From a virus, in the IMG/VR virus record IMGVR_UViG_3300020418_000005, positions 1 through 64,000 of that record: a stretch of DNA of 64,000 bases, one strand, 5' to 3'. The position numbers and the translations under genes were made by a program. Below are positions 14,410-22,839 of this stretch, piece after piece. The notes under the pieces are model-generated. The model worked only from the letters and a program-made list of their open reading frames with translations. It ran no database searches and was not told where the DNA came from. Positions within the stretch are counted from its first letter, which is position 1. Each line of letters begins with the position of its first letter.

Positions 14410-15222
14410 TTATCCGATCATATCCATTGGTGGTATAGCGTACTTACTGAGAACCTCACCTTCGATTTTCTCAATTTCTGCTAATGCGTCCATATAAAGT
14501 TCTCTACCATTAAGTGTTACACCGCCAGGTAATTGAACATTGTTATACTTGATCAAGTTCTGACCCCACTGTTTCTTCAACAATGAAGTAGCATATCTCT
14601 TTACAAATATATCATTATACATTTCGGTTGCATCATCTGGGTCTATCATACGATGAGCCTCTATCAACAGATTCTGTCCTTCTTGTAAGAAGTCCTTATC
14701 TATATCTAGATACAAACGATCACGACGCTGAGTATATCTAAACTGCTGGAATGAACCATTGTTTAAAACCATATCTAGAGTCTCTAGATATTGCTTGGTC
14801 ATATAGTAGTTTAAGATATCAAGAGATCCAAAGGCATACAAATCATTTAAGAATATTCTATATTCAATACCAAATAAGTTAGAACGAATAGAGTTACCTA
14901 CCATTCCAAATACCTTACTAATACCAGATACATGTGCTGGTATAGGTATAAAGTTTGTTGCTTCTTTCCAAGTGGTAGTTACACCAGCATCTACTTTAGT
15001 TGTATCAGTAGTTGCTGCAAGACGAGTTTTATCATCTGCAGTTATCTCGTGTACTAGATAACACCTCTCCATACCATTGTAACAATTCTCTTGAAAGAAC
15101 TGAAATGTGTCGTCAATTACATTGTTTACTTGCTCATCATCTACGTTAACTTGCAAGACAGGTTCACCTAATTGCCTCTTAGCATATGTAATCAATTCTG
15201 CTTTTGTACTTGGAGATGCCAT
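14410..15222 (-). CDS. gp13: Neck protein gp13
   Basis: This head-completion and neck protein has 270 residues (T4: 309). Its N-terminus ELITYAKRQLGEPVLQVNVD and the following DDTFQFFQENCYNGME are typical of the family, as is the later LLKKQWGQNLIKYNNV and the segment with PGGVTLNGRELY. One base separates its stop from gp14. A CCTAAATA motif lies 25 bp upstream, so neck genes 13, 14 and 15 with gp16 are probably one late transcript. Confidence 0.95.
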   Translation of the reverse strand: MASPSTKAELITYAKRQLGEPVLQVNVDDEQVNNVIDDTFQFFQENCYNGMERCYLVHEITADDKTRLAATTDTTKVDAGVTTTWKEATNFIPIPAHVSGISKVFGMVGNSIRSNLFGIEYRIFLNDLYAFGSLDILNYYMTKQYLETLDMVLNNGSFQQFRYTQRRDRLYLDIDKDFLQEGQNLLIEAHRMIDPDDATEMYNDIFVKRYATSLLKKQWGQNLIKYNNVQLPGGVTLNGRELYMDALAEIEKIEGEVLSKYAIPPMDMIG

Positions 15223-15246
15223 TACCCACTATAATCCCTTCATAGT

Positions 15247-15254
15247 TATTTAGG
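15247..15254 (-). promoter_or_regulatory. Late promoter motif CCTAAATA for genes 13-16
   Basis: The minus strand reads CCTAAATA 25 bp upstream of the gp13 start, overlapping the stop of the upstream 69-residue gene. Confidence 0.55.
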
Positions 15255-15459
15255 AAGGATCAACGTTTGCGGGTGCTGCGTCAGGTGCTGGTGGTGTTTC
15301 TTGCTCTAAAAGACCTAGTGTTTCTAGTCCTCCTACAAGTTTTAATTTATATTCTTTTGCTTTTGCTAAATTCGTTTCTAACTCTGTTATCTGACTATCA
15401 GTCTTAGCAATTTGTTCTTCAAAGTTAGTTTTTAGTTGTGCTGGATCCATGGTTATCAA
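15250..15459 (-). CDS. Small coiled-coil protein before gp13
   Basis: The 69-residue product is an amphipathic helix (residues 5-50, with TDSQITELETNLAKAKEYK) and a proline/alanine-rich tail ending NVDPS. It looks like a short two-stranded coiled coil with a disordered end. Its function is unknown. The position next to the neck genes suggests a structural or chaperone part, but its ATG overlaps the stop of the last oxygenase gene (ATGA), tying it to that chain. Confidence 0.72.
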   Translation of the reverse strand: MITMDPAQLKTNFEEQIAKTDSQITELETNLAKAKEYKLKLVGGLETLGLLEQETPPAPDAAPANVDPS

Positions 15460-15998
15460 GGTAAGAAATTAAAGTTTATTACGAATCGAGGTTTCTTTGT
15501 GGGTACGCTACTTGAATGATATCGTAGACCATCAAAGAAAACGCATCTACCTTTTACAGGAGATACTGTACTATTTATAGGGTATTCAGCAAGCGGTTCT
15601 CCGTACATTCTTTCGCTGAAATACGTGTCACCATCACTGTCTGATGCATAGTATAGACATACCAAATGTGGATCTGGTAAGTCAACATGCATAGAATCAT
15701 ACTCTTTTGTTCTCACACCTGGCGTCTGTAAAAAACATCTGCCACGTATGACTTTAGATATTGATATGCCTGTATTATAACATGCTTCAAATACTAATGG
15801 AAGAAACATTCCAGAGTATTTACTTGTAGAATTACCATTCAATATAAACATATGAGAGAAACCTACCAACTGACTCTCACCATCTTCACTAAGATTATCA
15901 TGATACACCCATCTAAAATCTGTATCATATCTCATAGTGCTTTCTAAAAGATTCTGATAGTTAGGATTGATGCAGTTGTCCTTAATAATGTTCTTCAT
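15456..15998 (-). CDS. 2OG-Fe(II) oxygenase, array member 7
   Basis: The 180-residue protein is the last of seven consecutive 2-oxoglutarate and iron-dependent oxygenase-like genes. The metal pair is His104-x-Asp106 in DSMHVDLPDPHLVCLYY, the distal ligand His161 in LRYHSSS, and the 2OG-binding basic residue Arg171 in KKPRFVINF. An iron-facing strand YYASDSDGDTYF resembles prolyl-4-hydroxylase-type folds. The gene overlaps its upstream neighbour by 17 bases. The substrate is unknown. Confidence 0.85.
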   Translation of the reverse strand: MKNIIKDNCINPNYQNLLESTMRYDTDFRWVYHDNLSEDGESQLVGFSHMFILNGNSTSKYSGMFLPLVFEACYNTGISISKVIRGRCFLQTPGVRTKEYDSMHVDLPDPHLVCLYYASDSDGDTYFSERMYGEPLAEYPINSTVSPVKGRCVFFDGLRYHSSSVPTKKPRFVINFNFLP

Positions 15999-16578
15999 CT
16001 ACACCCTCCACATTCCATATCAAGTTACCAGATACTGTTACCCTTTCTTTTTGTGTAGACTTAAAAGGATATACAGCATGTTTGGTTGTAGATGGAAACA
16101 TAAGTATTACACCGTTCCAAGTTTTATCTACTGGCAATACATCTGCTTCTAATTGAAACGCACCATTACTATTATGTGACTCTCTTTCTTCAGAACCATA
16201 TGGTATGTCTGTAAAAATTACAAAACTTACTATACCAGTGTGTGTATGTATAGGATTGTATTCATACTGTTGCTGGTAATTTACCCACAGGTTTCTCAGT
16301 CTTATAAAAGGAGTTACGTTTTTTGCTTCTTGAAAATCCCACGGGCATGTTTGATATACCTGTGACCACAACTGTGTAGATAGTCCAACAACATATTCTT
16401 CAAACTGTGGACTCCAATCAGATAGACTTGACTGTTGTTCTAATGCACCAGCAAGTTTATCATTGTAATTCCAAGTCTCTTCCTCCCTTCTTCTCTGTGT
16501 GTAAGAAAGTAATTCTTGATATAAATTTTGTGGCATTTTCTCTGATAGAAAAGAGAAACTATCTTGACTGTATATCAT
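15982..16578 (-). CDS. 2OG-Fe(II) oxygenase-like protein, array member 6 (HxH type)
   Basis: The 198-residue protein has the arrangement of the putative oxygenase family Pfam 2OG-FeII_Oxy_5 or a close relative. The motif pair is His111-x-His113 in NPIHTHTGIVSFVIF, the distal His167 in STTKHAVYPF, and Arg179 in QKERVTVS. The first half is helical and includes LRNLWVNYQQQYEYN, the conserved strand leading to the metal site. Its ATG overlaps the stop of member 5 (ATGA). Having His as the second ligand is a known variation in this group. Confidence 0.83.
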   Translation of the reverse strand: MIYSQDSFSFLSEKMPQNLYQELLSYTQRRREEETWNYNDKLAGALEQQSSLSDWSPQFEEYVVGLSTQLWSQVYQTCPWDFQEAKNVTPFIRLRNLWVNYQQQYEYNPIHTHTGIVSFVIFTDIPYGSEERESHNSNGAFQLEADVLPVDKTWNGVILMFPSTTKHAVYPFKSTQKERVTVSGNLIWNVEGVDEEHY

Positions 16579-17090
16579 GCGTATAAATCTGCACTTAAAC
16601 TATATCGTTTTTGATTTTGAATACCTTTGCCAGGTAAGTGTGGTAAGTTAGATGGAAAGATAAACCAAGTCAATTCTTTTTTAGGTAAAAAATATGGATC
16701 TCTTTTTGGCATAGGAAACATAGTAGTTCCAGACTCACCTAGTTTTATATACATTATACCAGATAATGTGAAAGGATTGTCTGGATTGTGTGAATGCATA
16801 TATGGTTCTATTGGATTATTATTCCAATCCACATACACCCATGAATTTATTTGGAAATCAAATATATCCATACCCCAATACCTAGAACAAGCATCATGAA
16901 ATGTCCATTTTAATTTTTTGATAATAGGTTCATCATACTCTAAGAAATCATCTTTACCATCAGTAAAGGTAAGTTTAGATACATGAGCCATGTTTTGAGT
17001 AAGAGAATCGTTTTCAATATTAGTATCAATAAACTCTATAAGTTTATCTGCGTCAATATCTACTGGATACTCTCTAATTCCTAATACCAT
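16575..17090 (-). CDS. 2OG-Fe(II) oxygenase-like protein, array member 5 (HxH type)
   Basis: The 171-residue protein has His99-x-His101 in YMHSHNPD followed by LSGIMYIKL, the distal His151 in NLPHLPGKG, and Arg162 in QNQKRYSLSADLY. The strand FQINSWVYVDWN before the metal pair is the usual one in this group. It overlaps member 4 by 10 bases. The substrate is unknown. The fold assignment rests on the ordered set of motifs, not on overall similarity. Confidence 0.82.
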   Translation of the reverse strand: MVLGIREYPVDIDADKLIEFIDTNIENDSLTQNMAHVSKLTFTDGKDDFLEYDEPIIKKLKWTFHDACSRYWGMDIFDFQINSWVYVDWNNNPIEPYMHSHNPDNPFTLSGIMYIKLGESGTTMFPMPKRDPYFLPKKELTWFIFPSNLPHLPGKGIQNQKRYSLSADLYA

Positions 17091-17662
17091 TTTCTTGTAT
17101 TCTGTGCAATTATCTTATCGTGAATCTCAGGATCACAAAATGAGAAAGCAATAGTAGTTCTAATCTCATTACCTATTAGTGTGTTTGGTGGTTGTCCTTT
17201 ATGTAACCAGTTAGAAGGAATCAATGCACCTGTATTAGGTACGTATGGTGTGTGATGATATTCATCATCTGGTGTTTGACATACAAACTCACCACCCCAT
17301 TCTTGATCCCAATGTGGTTGATTAAAGTATATAAATGTCCAGACATTATGTTCTTCCCAGTCCTTATGAAACATTGTATTCTGTCCTGCTGTCTGTCCAT
17401 TAGCATGTATCTTACAGAGTTTGATATCTCTCCTAAGAAATTTCATTATCTTTAATCTAACTGTAGTAGCACACTTAGTAAATATCAAATCAGTTCTTAG
17501 TGGATGTTGCCATGATACTGGATCACCCTGTCCATAAGATGCATTATTAAATGTCCATGTAGCAAGTGAGTTCATAGATGGTGATCTACGATCAAAGTAA
17601 TCCCATAATGATATTCTCTCTTCTTGAGATAATACATTACGAATAACGTGAGGTTTATTCAT
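17081..17662 (-). CDS. 2OG-Fe(II) oxygenase, array member 4
   Basis: The 193-residue protein has His99-x-Asp101 in MFHKDWEEHNVWTFIYF, the sheet strand EWGGEFVC, the distal His154 in SNWLHKGQ and Arg168 in GNEIRTTIAFSF. These are the full set of iron and 2-oxoglutarate ligands in their usual order and spacing. Similar phage and bacterial proteins are described as 2OG oxygenases of unknown substrate. The ATG overlaps the stop of member 3 (ATGA). Confidence 0.85.
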   Translation of the reverse strand: MNKPHVIRNVLSQEERISLWDYFDRRSPSMNSLATWTFNNASYGQGDPVSWQHPLRTDLIFTKCATTVRLKIMKFLRRDIKLCKIHANGQTAGQNTMFHKDWEEHNVWTFIYFNQPHWDQEWGGEFVCQTPDDEYHHTPYVPNTGALIPSNWLHKGQPPNTLIGNEIRTTIAFSFCDPEIHDKIIAQNTRKWY

Positions 17663-18192
17663 GCATCACCCCATATCTGAATTGTATATCTAAACTCAGG
17701 TGTATCATGTGCAACAGTAGTTACTAAGTGACTCTCACTACAGTCATTTAATACTAGCATATTTTGTTCTGGTAGAACTGCTCTGTAAACATCAGTTTTG
17801 TTTGGATCTTCATCTAAATTAAGATCAGCATGATCCATCCATACAAACCAACCACCAGCATTTGGATGCCAATGTTCATTTAGATATAGTGTTGCACCAA
17901 ACAAATGATGAGTGTCAGAGTGTACTCCAATACCAGCACCTGGTTGCCATACATTATATCTACATGTCAACTTTTTAAACTCTGGTGCGTGTGGTTTTAA
18001 ATGTCTTGATATTTCATCACTGAATACTTTAGGAATAGCAGTAGCAATAGTTGATCCATGAACACCTTGTCTTAAAAATGGTTTCCATGCAAAGTTACTA
18101 GAAGACCAGCAGTCAGTATTCAACTTAGATCTAAAGTCGTCTACACATGCGTCAAGTAATGATTTAGGTAAAAAGTTCTTTATAATTTTCAT
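17659..18192 (-). CDS. 2OG-Fe(II) oxygenase, array member 3
   Basis: Start chosen at MKIIKNFLPK (177 residues), because that ATG overlaps the stop of member 2 as ATGA. The metal pair is His91-x-Asp93 in GIGVHSDTHHLFGATLYLN, the strand NAGGWFVW follows, the distal ligand is His155 in SESHLVTTV and Arg168 lies in PEFRYTIQIWG. All expected ligands are present. The N-terminal helix with LLDACVDDF is typical of small phage members of this family. Confidence 0.86.
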   Translation of the reverse strand: MKIIKNFLPKSLLDACVDDFRSKLNTDCWSSSNFAWKPFLRQGVHGSTIATAIPKVFSDEISRHLKPHAPEFKKLTCRYNVWQPGAGIGVHSDTHHLFGATLYLNEHWHPNAGGWFVWMDHADLNLDEDPNKTDVYRAVLPEQNMLVLNDCSESHLVTTVAHDTPEFRYTIQIWGDA

Positions 18193-18752
18193 ACCCACCA
18201 AAGCCATCCAGTTATAATATATTTTTCATGCTCCTCTGATATCACACCTCTATGTTTATGTGTTAATCCAGCAGGAAAAATTAATGTTTTTCCTTTCTTT
18301 GCCTCTACAGTATATTCCTGATAAAAGAATTCAGTTCCTCCATTAGGAACATCATTTAGATATGTGATGTATACAAATGCTCTATCACACCCATCAGATC
18401 CTGATGCATCCACATGCCAAGTATAAAAACCATCACCTGGTTTATAGTATTGAATCTGTGGTAGTCTTTGCATTACAAATTCTTGATTGTGAATAGTCAA
18501 AGAGTTCAAGTAATTATCAATAAATCCATTTAACTCTTCTTGGTATAAATCAAATTTATAATCACTAGGTTCTCCTAGAGGACCTGCATCTTCAATAAAA
18601 AAATCTCTACTCTTTTTTACCTCAGGCATGACACTCCCACCACCTACACGACCAGCATAAGTCAAATCTATTTTATCGGCGTCTTTGTATAGATCTATAA
18701 GACGATCACATATACTAAGATCACTCAATGTATATTCTTTTATAAATCTCAT
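18189..18752 (-). CDS. 2OG-Fe(II) oxygenase, array member 2
   Basis: The 187-residue protein resembles prolyl-4-hydroxylase-type proteins: His113-x-Asp115 in FYTWHVDASG, the strand TYLNDVPNGGTEFFYQ, and distal His167 in THKHRGV. The usual 2OG-binding Arg is replaced by Lys177 (HEKYIITGW), which is known in prolyl hydroxylases. The upstream sequence VMQRLPQIQYYKPGDGF is the canonical strand leading to the metal. Overlap ATGA with member 1. Confidence 0.88.
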   Translation of the reverse strand: MRFIKEYTLSDLSICDRLIDLYKDADKIDLTYAGRVGGGSVMPEVKKSRDFFIEDAGPLGEPSDYKFDLYQEELNGFIDNYLNSLTIHNQEFVMQRLPQIQYYKPGDGFYTWHVDASGSDGCDRAFVYITYLNDVPNGGTEFFYQEYTVEAKKGKTLIFPAGLTHKHRGVISEEHEKYIITGWLWWV

Positions 18753-19315
18753 TTATATGCAGGTCCTTGTGTCCACCCAACAAGAGAATGTCTAACACCT
18801 TTAGTCACTGGTTTAACTCTGTGTGGAGTATCAGCATGAAATATTATAACATCTTTCTTCTTTAATTGTACCACATTTTTTTCAGTTGTCTGTATCTCAA
18901 ATTCACCACCTTCAAAATCATCATTTAACATAACTGTAAAACTTATTTTACGTATCCTATTGTTAGGTCTTTTACCTTTTGTCCAACCCATCTCATCACA
19001 ATGCCAATCATAGAAATCACCTACATCATATTTTGTACGTTGTAGAGGTTCCATAAAATTTACATCTAAATTCCAATCACATTTGGTATTAGCAAAATGC
19101 ACAAGACCATCCATCATTGCATAGACTTCATCATTGTCTATCCAGCATAACTTTGAACTTCTATCTTTATTATGTTGTGCTTGATATTTGTTACCATCCC
19201 ATTGATCTGTCTTACCTGATTCATAATCTTGATATGGTTTTATTGCTTTTTCTAATTGTGGAAAGAAATCATCATCAAGATGGACTACCATGTATTGATG
19301 TTTAAATGAATTCAT
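18749..19315 (-). CDS. 2OG-Fe(II) oxygenase, array member 1 (PKHD-type)
   Basis: Start chosen at MNSFKHQYMV (188 residues), because that ATG overlaps the stop of the 560-residue gene as ATGA. The region RTKYDVGDFYDWHCDEMG gives His105 and Asp107, FTVMLNDDFEGGEFEI is the following double strand, HADTPHRVKPV gives distal His165, and GVRHSLVGW gives Arg175. This order closely follows PKHD-type hydroxylases related to prolyl-4-hydroxylase. It is the first oxygenase after the U32/methyltransferase fusion gene. Confidence 0.9.
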   Translation of the reverse strand: MNSFKHQYMVVHLDDDFFPQLEKAIKPYQDYESGKTDQWDGNKYQAQHNKDRSSKLCWIDNDEVYAMMDGLVHFANTKCDWNLDVNFMEPLQRTKYDVGDFYDWHCDEMGWTKGKRPNNRIRKISFTVMLNDDFEGGEFEIQTTEKNVVQLKKKDVIIFHADTPHRVKPVTKGVRHSLVGWTQGPAYK

Positions 19316-20994
19316 TTTTGTAATACCATAACATGTATACCATTCCACCAACCATTAGGATCTTCTGGAACTTTAGTTAGTATTTTTCTCTCAAATAATA
19401 AATTGAGTTTATGTTCTTTTATCCAGAACTCAGATGATTGCACAACACCCATAAAGTTTGCATCGTCAACAACAAGAATAAACTTGTCTGCAAATGCAGG
19501 AATTAAGAATGTAAGATTATCATACTGAGCTTGTGGATCGTGGTCTGCATCATAGAAAATTACATTAGGTTGTTTGTGTAAATCTCTAGGAGTTAGATCT
19601 TGAATTGTCTTAGCACAAAAATATTGTTTCTCTTGTAGTCCTGCCCAAAATATTTTCTTAGGATCTTCATATCCTTCTACTTCTACTTCATCTCTAAAAG
19701 GTGATATCTCTTTCTCAGAATAATTATCTATAGCAAATGATTCTACATCTCTATTCATAGTAGCAGCATAAAATGTGCTACCAGCATGAACTCCTAACTC
19801 CATGTAGATTGCATCAGGTTTAGATAATAAATTATTTAAAAAATGTCTTACTATATTAGATGACAGACCTTCATACTTATATCCTTCCTCTATAAAATTA
19901 CTTTCTCTCCTTGCTGCCTTATCAATAGATTCTAATACTAATTTAATATCGTCATCAAAATGTCTGTCGTTCTTTTTCATTCTAGATTGAACAACAGAAT
20001 CACAATAATTACAATCCCAACAGTCAAACTTACATGTCTTTATTTTTTCTCGCCATATATCAATTGGTCTCTCTTCTAAAGAAACGTCTTCAATATATTC
20101 ATTAAACTGTGGATGTAAAAGTTCTTCATTAGTTTTCCATCTATTAATAATAGACATACTTTCATAAAGACGCATAGCATTTTCTCTACCATGCATCTTG
20201 AATACATCTATACCAAGATCAATAAATTCTTCCCAGTCTTTCCTCCATGGAGGTATAGTTGCTGCTTTCAATGATGCTGCAGGATCTTTCTCATCCCATG
20301 TAGAACAAGATACTCTACTGATACTATCGTTAAAATATTGTGGGTCATCTTTCTCTCTTACCATATTATAATGGTAATGCTCTGGCATGATCGGGCATCC
20401 ACCCCAACACCACTCATTAGAAAGTAATGATATCTTGACAGGTTTACCTATAGATGCACAGTATTCTTTTGCTTTCTTAATTTTAAGTAGAGAATCTCTA
20501 TCACGCATAAGATCTCTGTCTAGATTGATATAATAGAATCCTGCCTTTGCAAGATTTACAATTTCATTTGGTCTAGTAACTTCTCTGAGTATAGTATTCT
20601 TTACTTTTAATTCTGGAAACTCTCTCTGTATCTGCCCAGTCAACATCCATGTTGTATGTGGTAGGGTAACTATACGAACACCATTGTCATACAAGAATCT
20701 AAAATTCTCAATAAAAATATCCAAGTTCTCTTGTGTAGGAGGAACTTGGATATTATTAAATGTTGCAGACAAAGGTATCCCAGTCTCCTGTGATACAAAC
20801 AAAGCATTTAAAGTTGTTTCTCTGATGTCACCATCAATTACGTCACCCATTGCATCTTGCGTAAAGGGTGGCATACGACAGGTAAAATAGATATCGTAGA
20901 TATATTCCTTATGTTCTTGTAGAAAAGGAATGAATTGGTTTACTACAAAATCCTCAGGTAATTTAGTATTAAGAGGTAGCGAGAAACTTGCCAT
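19312..20994 (-). CDS. U32-like Fe-S protein fused to a class I methyltransferase
   Basis: This 560-residue protein has two parts. Residues 1-340 resemble a peptidase-U32-type TIM barrel, with GIPLSATFNNIQVPP, GVRIVTLPH and AGFYYINLDRDLMRDRD as successive strands and helices. Cysteines at 39, 179, 196 and 200 follow a pattern close to the [4Fe-4S] ligands that I recall for UbiV (39, 180, 193, 197). A second cluster lies at 321, 325, 328 and 331. Residues 380-560 look like a class I SAM methyltransferase of the Methyltransf_24 type: MELGVHAGST (motif I, 399-407), acidic Asp423 after strand 2, FYDADHD (480-486) and VVDDAN (508-513). Substrate unknown. It overlaps the upstream gene by 26 bases and member 1 of the oxygenases by ATGA. 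Confidence 0.7.
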   Translation of the reverse strand: MASFSLPLNTKLPEDFVVNQFIPFLQEHKEYIYDIYFTCRMPPFTQDAMGDVIDGDIRETTLNALFVSQETGIPLSATFNNIQVPPTQENLDIFIENFRFLYDNGVRIVTLPHTTWMLTGQIQREFPELKVKNTILREVTRPNEIVNLAKAGFYYINLDRDLMRDRDSLLKIKKAKEYCASIGKPVKISLLSNEWCWGGCPIMPEHYHYNMVREKDDPQYFNDSISRVSCSTWDEKDPAASLKAATIPPWRKDWEEFIDLGIDVFKMHGRENAMRLYESMSIINRWKTNEELLHPQFNEYIEDVSLEERPIDIWREKIKTCKFDCWDCNYCDSVVQSRMKKNDRHFDDDIKLVLESIDKAARRESNFIEEGYKYEGLSSNIVRHFLNNLLSKPDAIYMELGVHAGSTFYAATMNRDVESFAIDNYSEKEISPFRDEVEVEGYEDPKKIFWAGLQEKQYFCAKTIQDLTPRDLHKQPNVIFYDADHDPQAQYDNLTFLIPAFADKFILVVDDANFMGVVQSSEFWIKEHKLNLLFERKILTKVPEDPNGWWNGIHVMVLQK

Positions 20995-21217
20995 AATCTA
21001 CGATCACTGCTTCCATATATAAATGTTCTTCACCAGGTTTATCTACTAAGATACCCTTGTGTGTCTCTGCTAGTTGCTCCAACTTTGATTGATCCAATTG
21101 TGGATATGTAATAGTGTCGCCACTTGTATCCCCTAATTCATACCTTTGCCATATAGCATGATGAATTACAGGCAATAGATCAAGATGTCTACTTGTTGGA
21201 TTAAAAAATCTATCCAT
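20969..21217 (-). CDS. 82-residue hypothetical protein
   Basis: The start chosen is MDRFFNPTSRHLDLL. The protein has PVIHHAIWQRYELGDTSG in the first half and an acidic, mixed second half ending VDYGKFLATS. I do not recognise it. It overlaps the preceding gene by 8 bases and the 560-residue gene by 26 bases. A CATAAATA string lies 42 bp upstream inside the previous gene (21259-21266) and could be a further late promoter for the modification genes. Confidence 0.65.
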   Translation of the reverse strand: MDRFFNPTSRHLDLLPVIHHAIWQRYELGDTSGDTITYPQLDQSKLEQLAETHKGILVDKPGEEHLYMEAVIVDYGKFLATS

Positions 21218-22046
21218 TTTCCCCTTGTAATTTGTATTGGTTTTCACCCTGTCCACTATATTTATGTTCTAACAGTTTAGGCATTACTATACCATCCTGT
21301 GCTAACTGTGCTTGTAACTTCGGTGCGATCATTTTATTTAGTTTGTCAATACCACCACCAATCATACCAGAATACTGAACAGCAACACCAAGTGTTTCTA
21401 CCTGATCTTCCTCTGGCATATCCATGATTGTAGTCATGTTACCAGAACCAATTCTACCATAAGAAATAATATCCATTGCTGCTTGTTTGCCCATACGAGC
21501 AATCCAATACATTCTTACTTCCTGATGATTCTCTTGACAATAATACTCTAAAGGATGCTCGTCGTCAACATATTTGTCAACAACATTTAAGAAATACTTT
21601 AACTCTAGTTCAGATTGCCTGAGTTTCCTTTTCCAAATACCAATATCATAATCATTTTTTTCCATATCAATTTGCATCAACTCTCTATCAAGTTCGTCAG
21701 GAAGCAATGGCATGTCCCTGTTCAATCTTTTTCTAAGAATCTCTGCCTTTCTAAGACTATTTCTATTCTCCATGTATGCATGATATCTAGTTTCTAGTTC
21801 CATCAATGCTTGACGGACTTTTCTCCATGGAGTTAATTGAGGGTCAGCAACAAAGTGCTCACACTCATACTCTGTCATACCACTATCAAAACGCATAGAT
21901 GCAGACAAGACATCAAAGTCTTTTTTAGTGAGTGCGAACTCGTCTACAAATGACTTTGATAAATGTATTTCGTTTGTGTCTGAACTTATTATATTTTTTA
22001 CGTCTGCAATTATATCTGAAAAATTAGCGTCAGAATTTAAAGACAT
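21210..22046 (-). CDS. Hypothetical helical protein in fibre/modification chain
   Basis: This 278-residue protein is largely helical and charged, with a long helical region at about residues 80-165 (ALMELETRYHAYMENRN, then RLNRDMPLLPDELDRELMQ and KRKLRQSELELKYF) that could form a coiled coil, and a C-terminal part with MIGGGIDKLNKMIAP. No known domain is recognised. Its position three genes after a tail fibre gene makes a fibre chaperone or assembly factor possible. It overlaps the 269-residue gene by 17 bases. Confidence 0.65.
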   Translation of the reverse strand: MSLNSDANFSDIIADVKNIISSDTNEIHLSKSFVDEFALTKKDFDVLSASMRFDSGMTEYECEHFVADPQLTPWRKVRQALMELETRYHAYMENRNSLRKAEILRKRLNRDMPLLPDELDRELMQIDMEKNDYDIGIWKRKLRQSELELKYFLNVVDKYVDDEHPLEYYCQENHQEVRMYWIARMGKQAAMDIISYGRIGSGNMTTIMDMPEEDQVETLGVAVQYSGMIGGGIDKLNKMIAPKLQAQLAQDGIVMPKLLEHKYSGQGENQYKLQGENG

Positions 22047-22839
22047 AGGGTTCTACCTCATACTCTGGTTTGCGATCCCAGTCAGTATCAGATTTTGTTC
22101 TCCCCATCTCAATCGCTTGCTTTTGAGGCAACATGATACCAATGTGATCTTCATATAATATATTTAGGTCCCAAATTTCAGTGCAACTTTCAAATTTCTT
22201 TATTAGGATTTGATATTCTACTAGCATTGTAGATAGTTTATCTTCCCATGCTTCTGCATTTGCAAGTATCTTATTTGAAAGAGTGTCTTTGTCAATATGT
22301 CTTTCAGCAGATAGGTAGTCTAAGAAAGGAGTTTTACTACCACCTAGTCCTTTATTTTCTAACCATTCTCTTGCTTCATGCTTTTGGATTTCCCAAGATG
22401 CTACTTCTAGATCTGTAGTGTTCTTAAGATTCTTAAGACGTGTGTTGTATTCATCTTCAATAATTTCTTTTGCAAAATATATCATGAAGTCTACAACTTC
22501 TTTCTTAATTTCTGGTGTAAGTTCGATAGGAACTTTTAAAACTGGGTTAGCAGGAGTCCATGCATAACCAGCTGAATCAACCGATGCAGCAACCTTACCA
22601 AACGGTCTAATTTCTGAGAAGAAGTTTGATCCGTTATATGCTTGTGCTTTTGTAACTTCTAAGTATTTGTGTTCCCATTCTTTAGATATAGTTTGGAAAA
22701 CTGTTTCACTGACCTCTACACATGAGAAGTGCATCAACGAAAACATTTCGCTGTAGTGCAGTCTGGTATCCCCAGTAGCAGTCATGTTTACAAACTGTTC
22801 TGGATTGATTTCTTTTTCGTTGACGATTAAGTATCTCAT
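22030..22839 (-). CDS. Hypothetical protein coupled to the fibre gene
   Basis: This 269-residue protein begins MRYLIVNEKEINPEQF and is a mix of a short N-terminal beta/alpha part and a long helical middle (residues 115-235, e.g. FMIYFAKEIIEDEYNTRL). It has no recognised domain. The ATG overlaps the stop of the fibre gene (TAATG), so the two products are probably made together. A role as a fibre-specific chaperone or fibre tip partner is inferred from that coupling only. Confidence 0.68.
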   Translation of the reverse strand: MRYLIVNEKEINPEQFVNMTATGDTRLHYSEMFSLMHFSCVEVSETVFQTISKEWEHKYLEVTKAQAYNGSNFFSEIRPFGKVAASVDSAGYAWTPANPVLKVPIELTPEIKKEVVDFMIYFAKEIIEDEYNTRLKNLKNTTDLEVASWEIQKHEAREWLENKGLGGSKTPFLDYLSAERHIDKDTLSNKILANAEAWEDKLSTMLVEYQILIKKFESCTEIWDLNILYEDHIGIMLPQKQAIEMGRTKSDTDWDRKPEYEVEPYVFKF

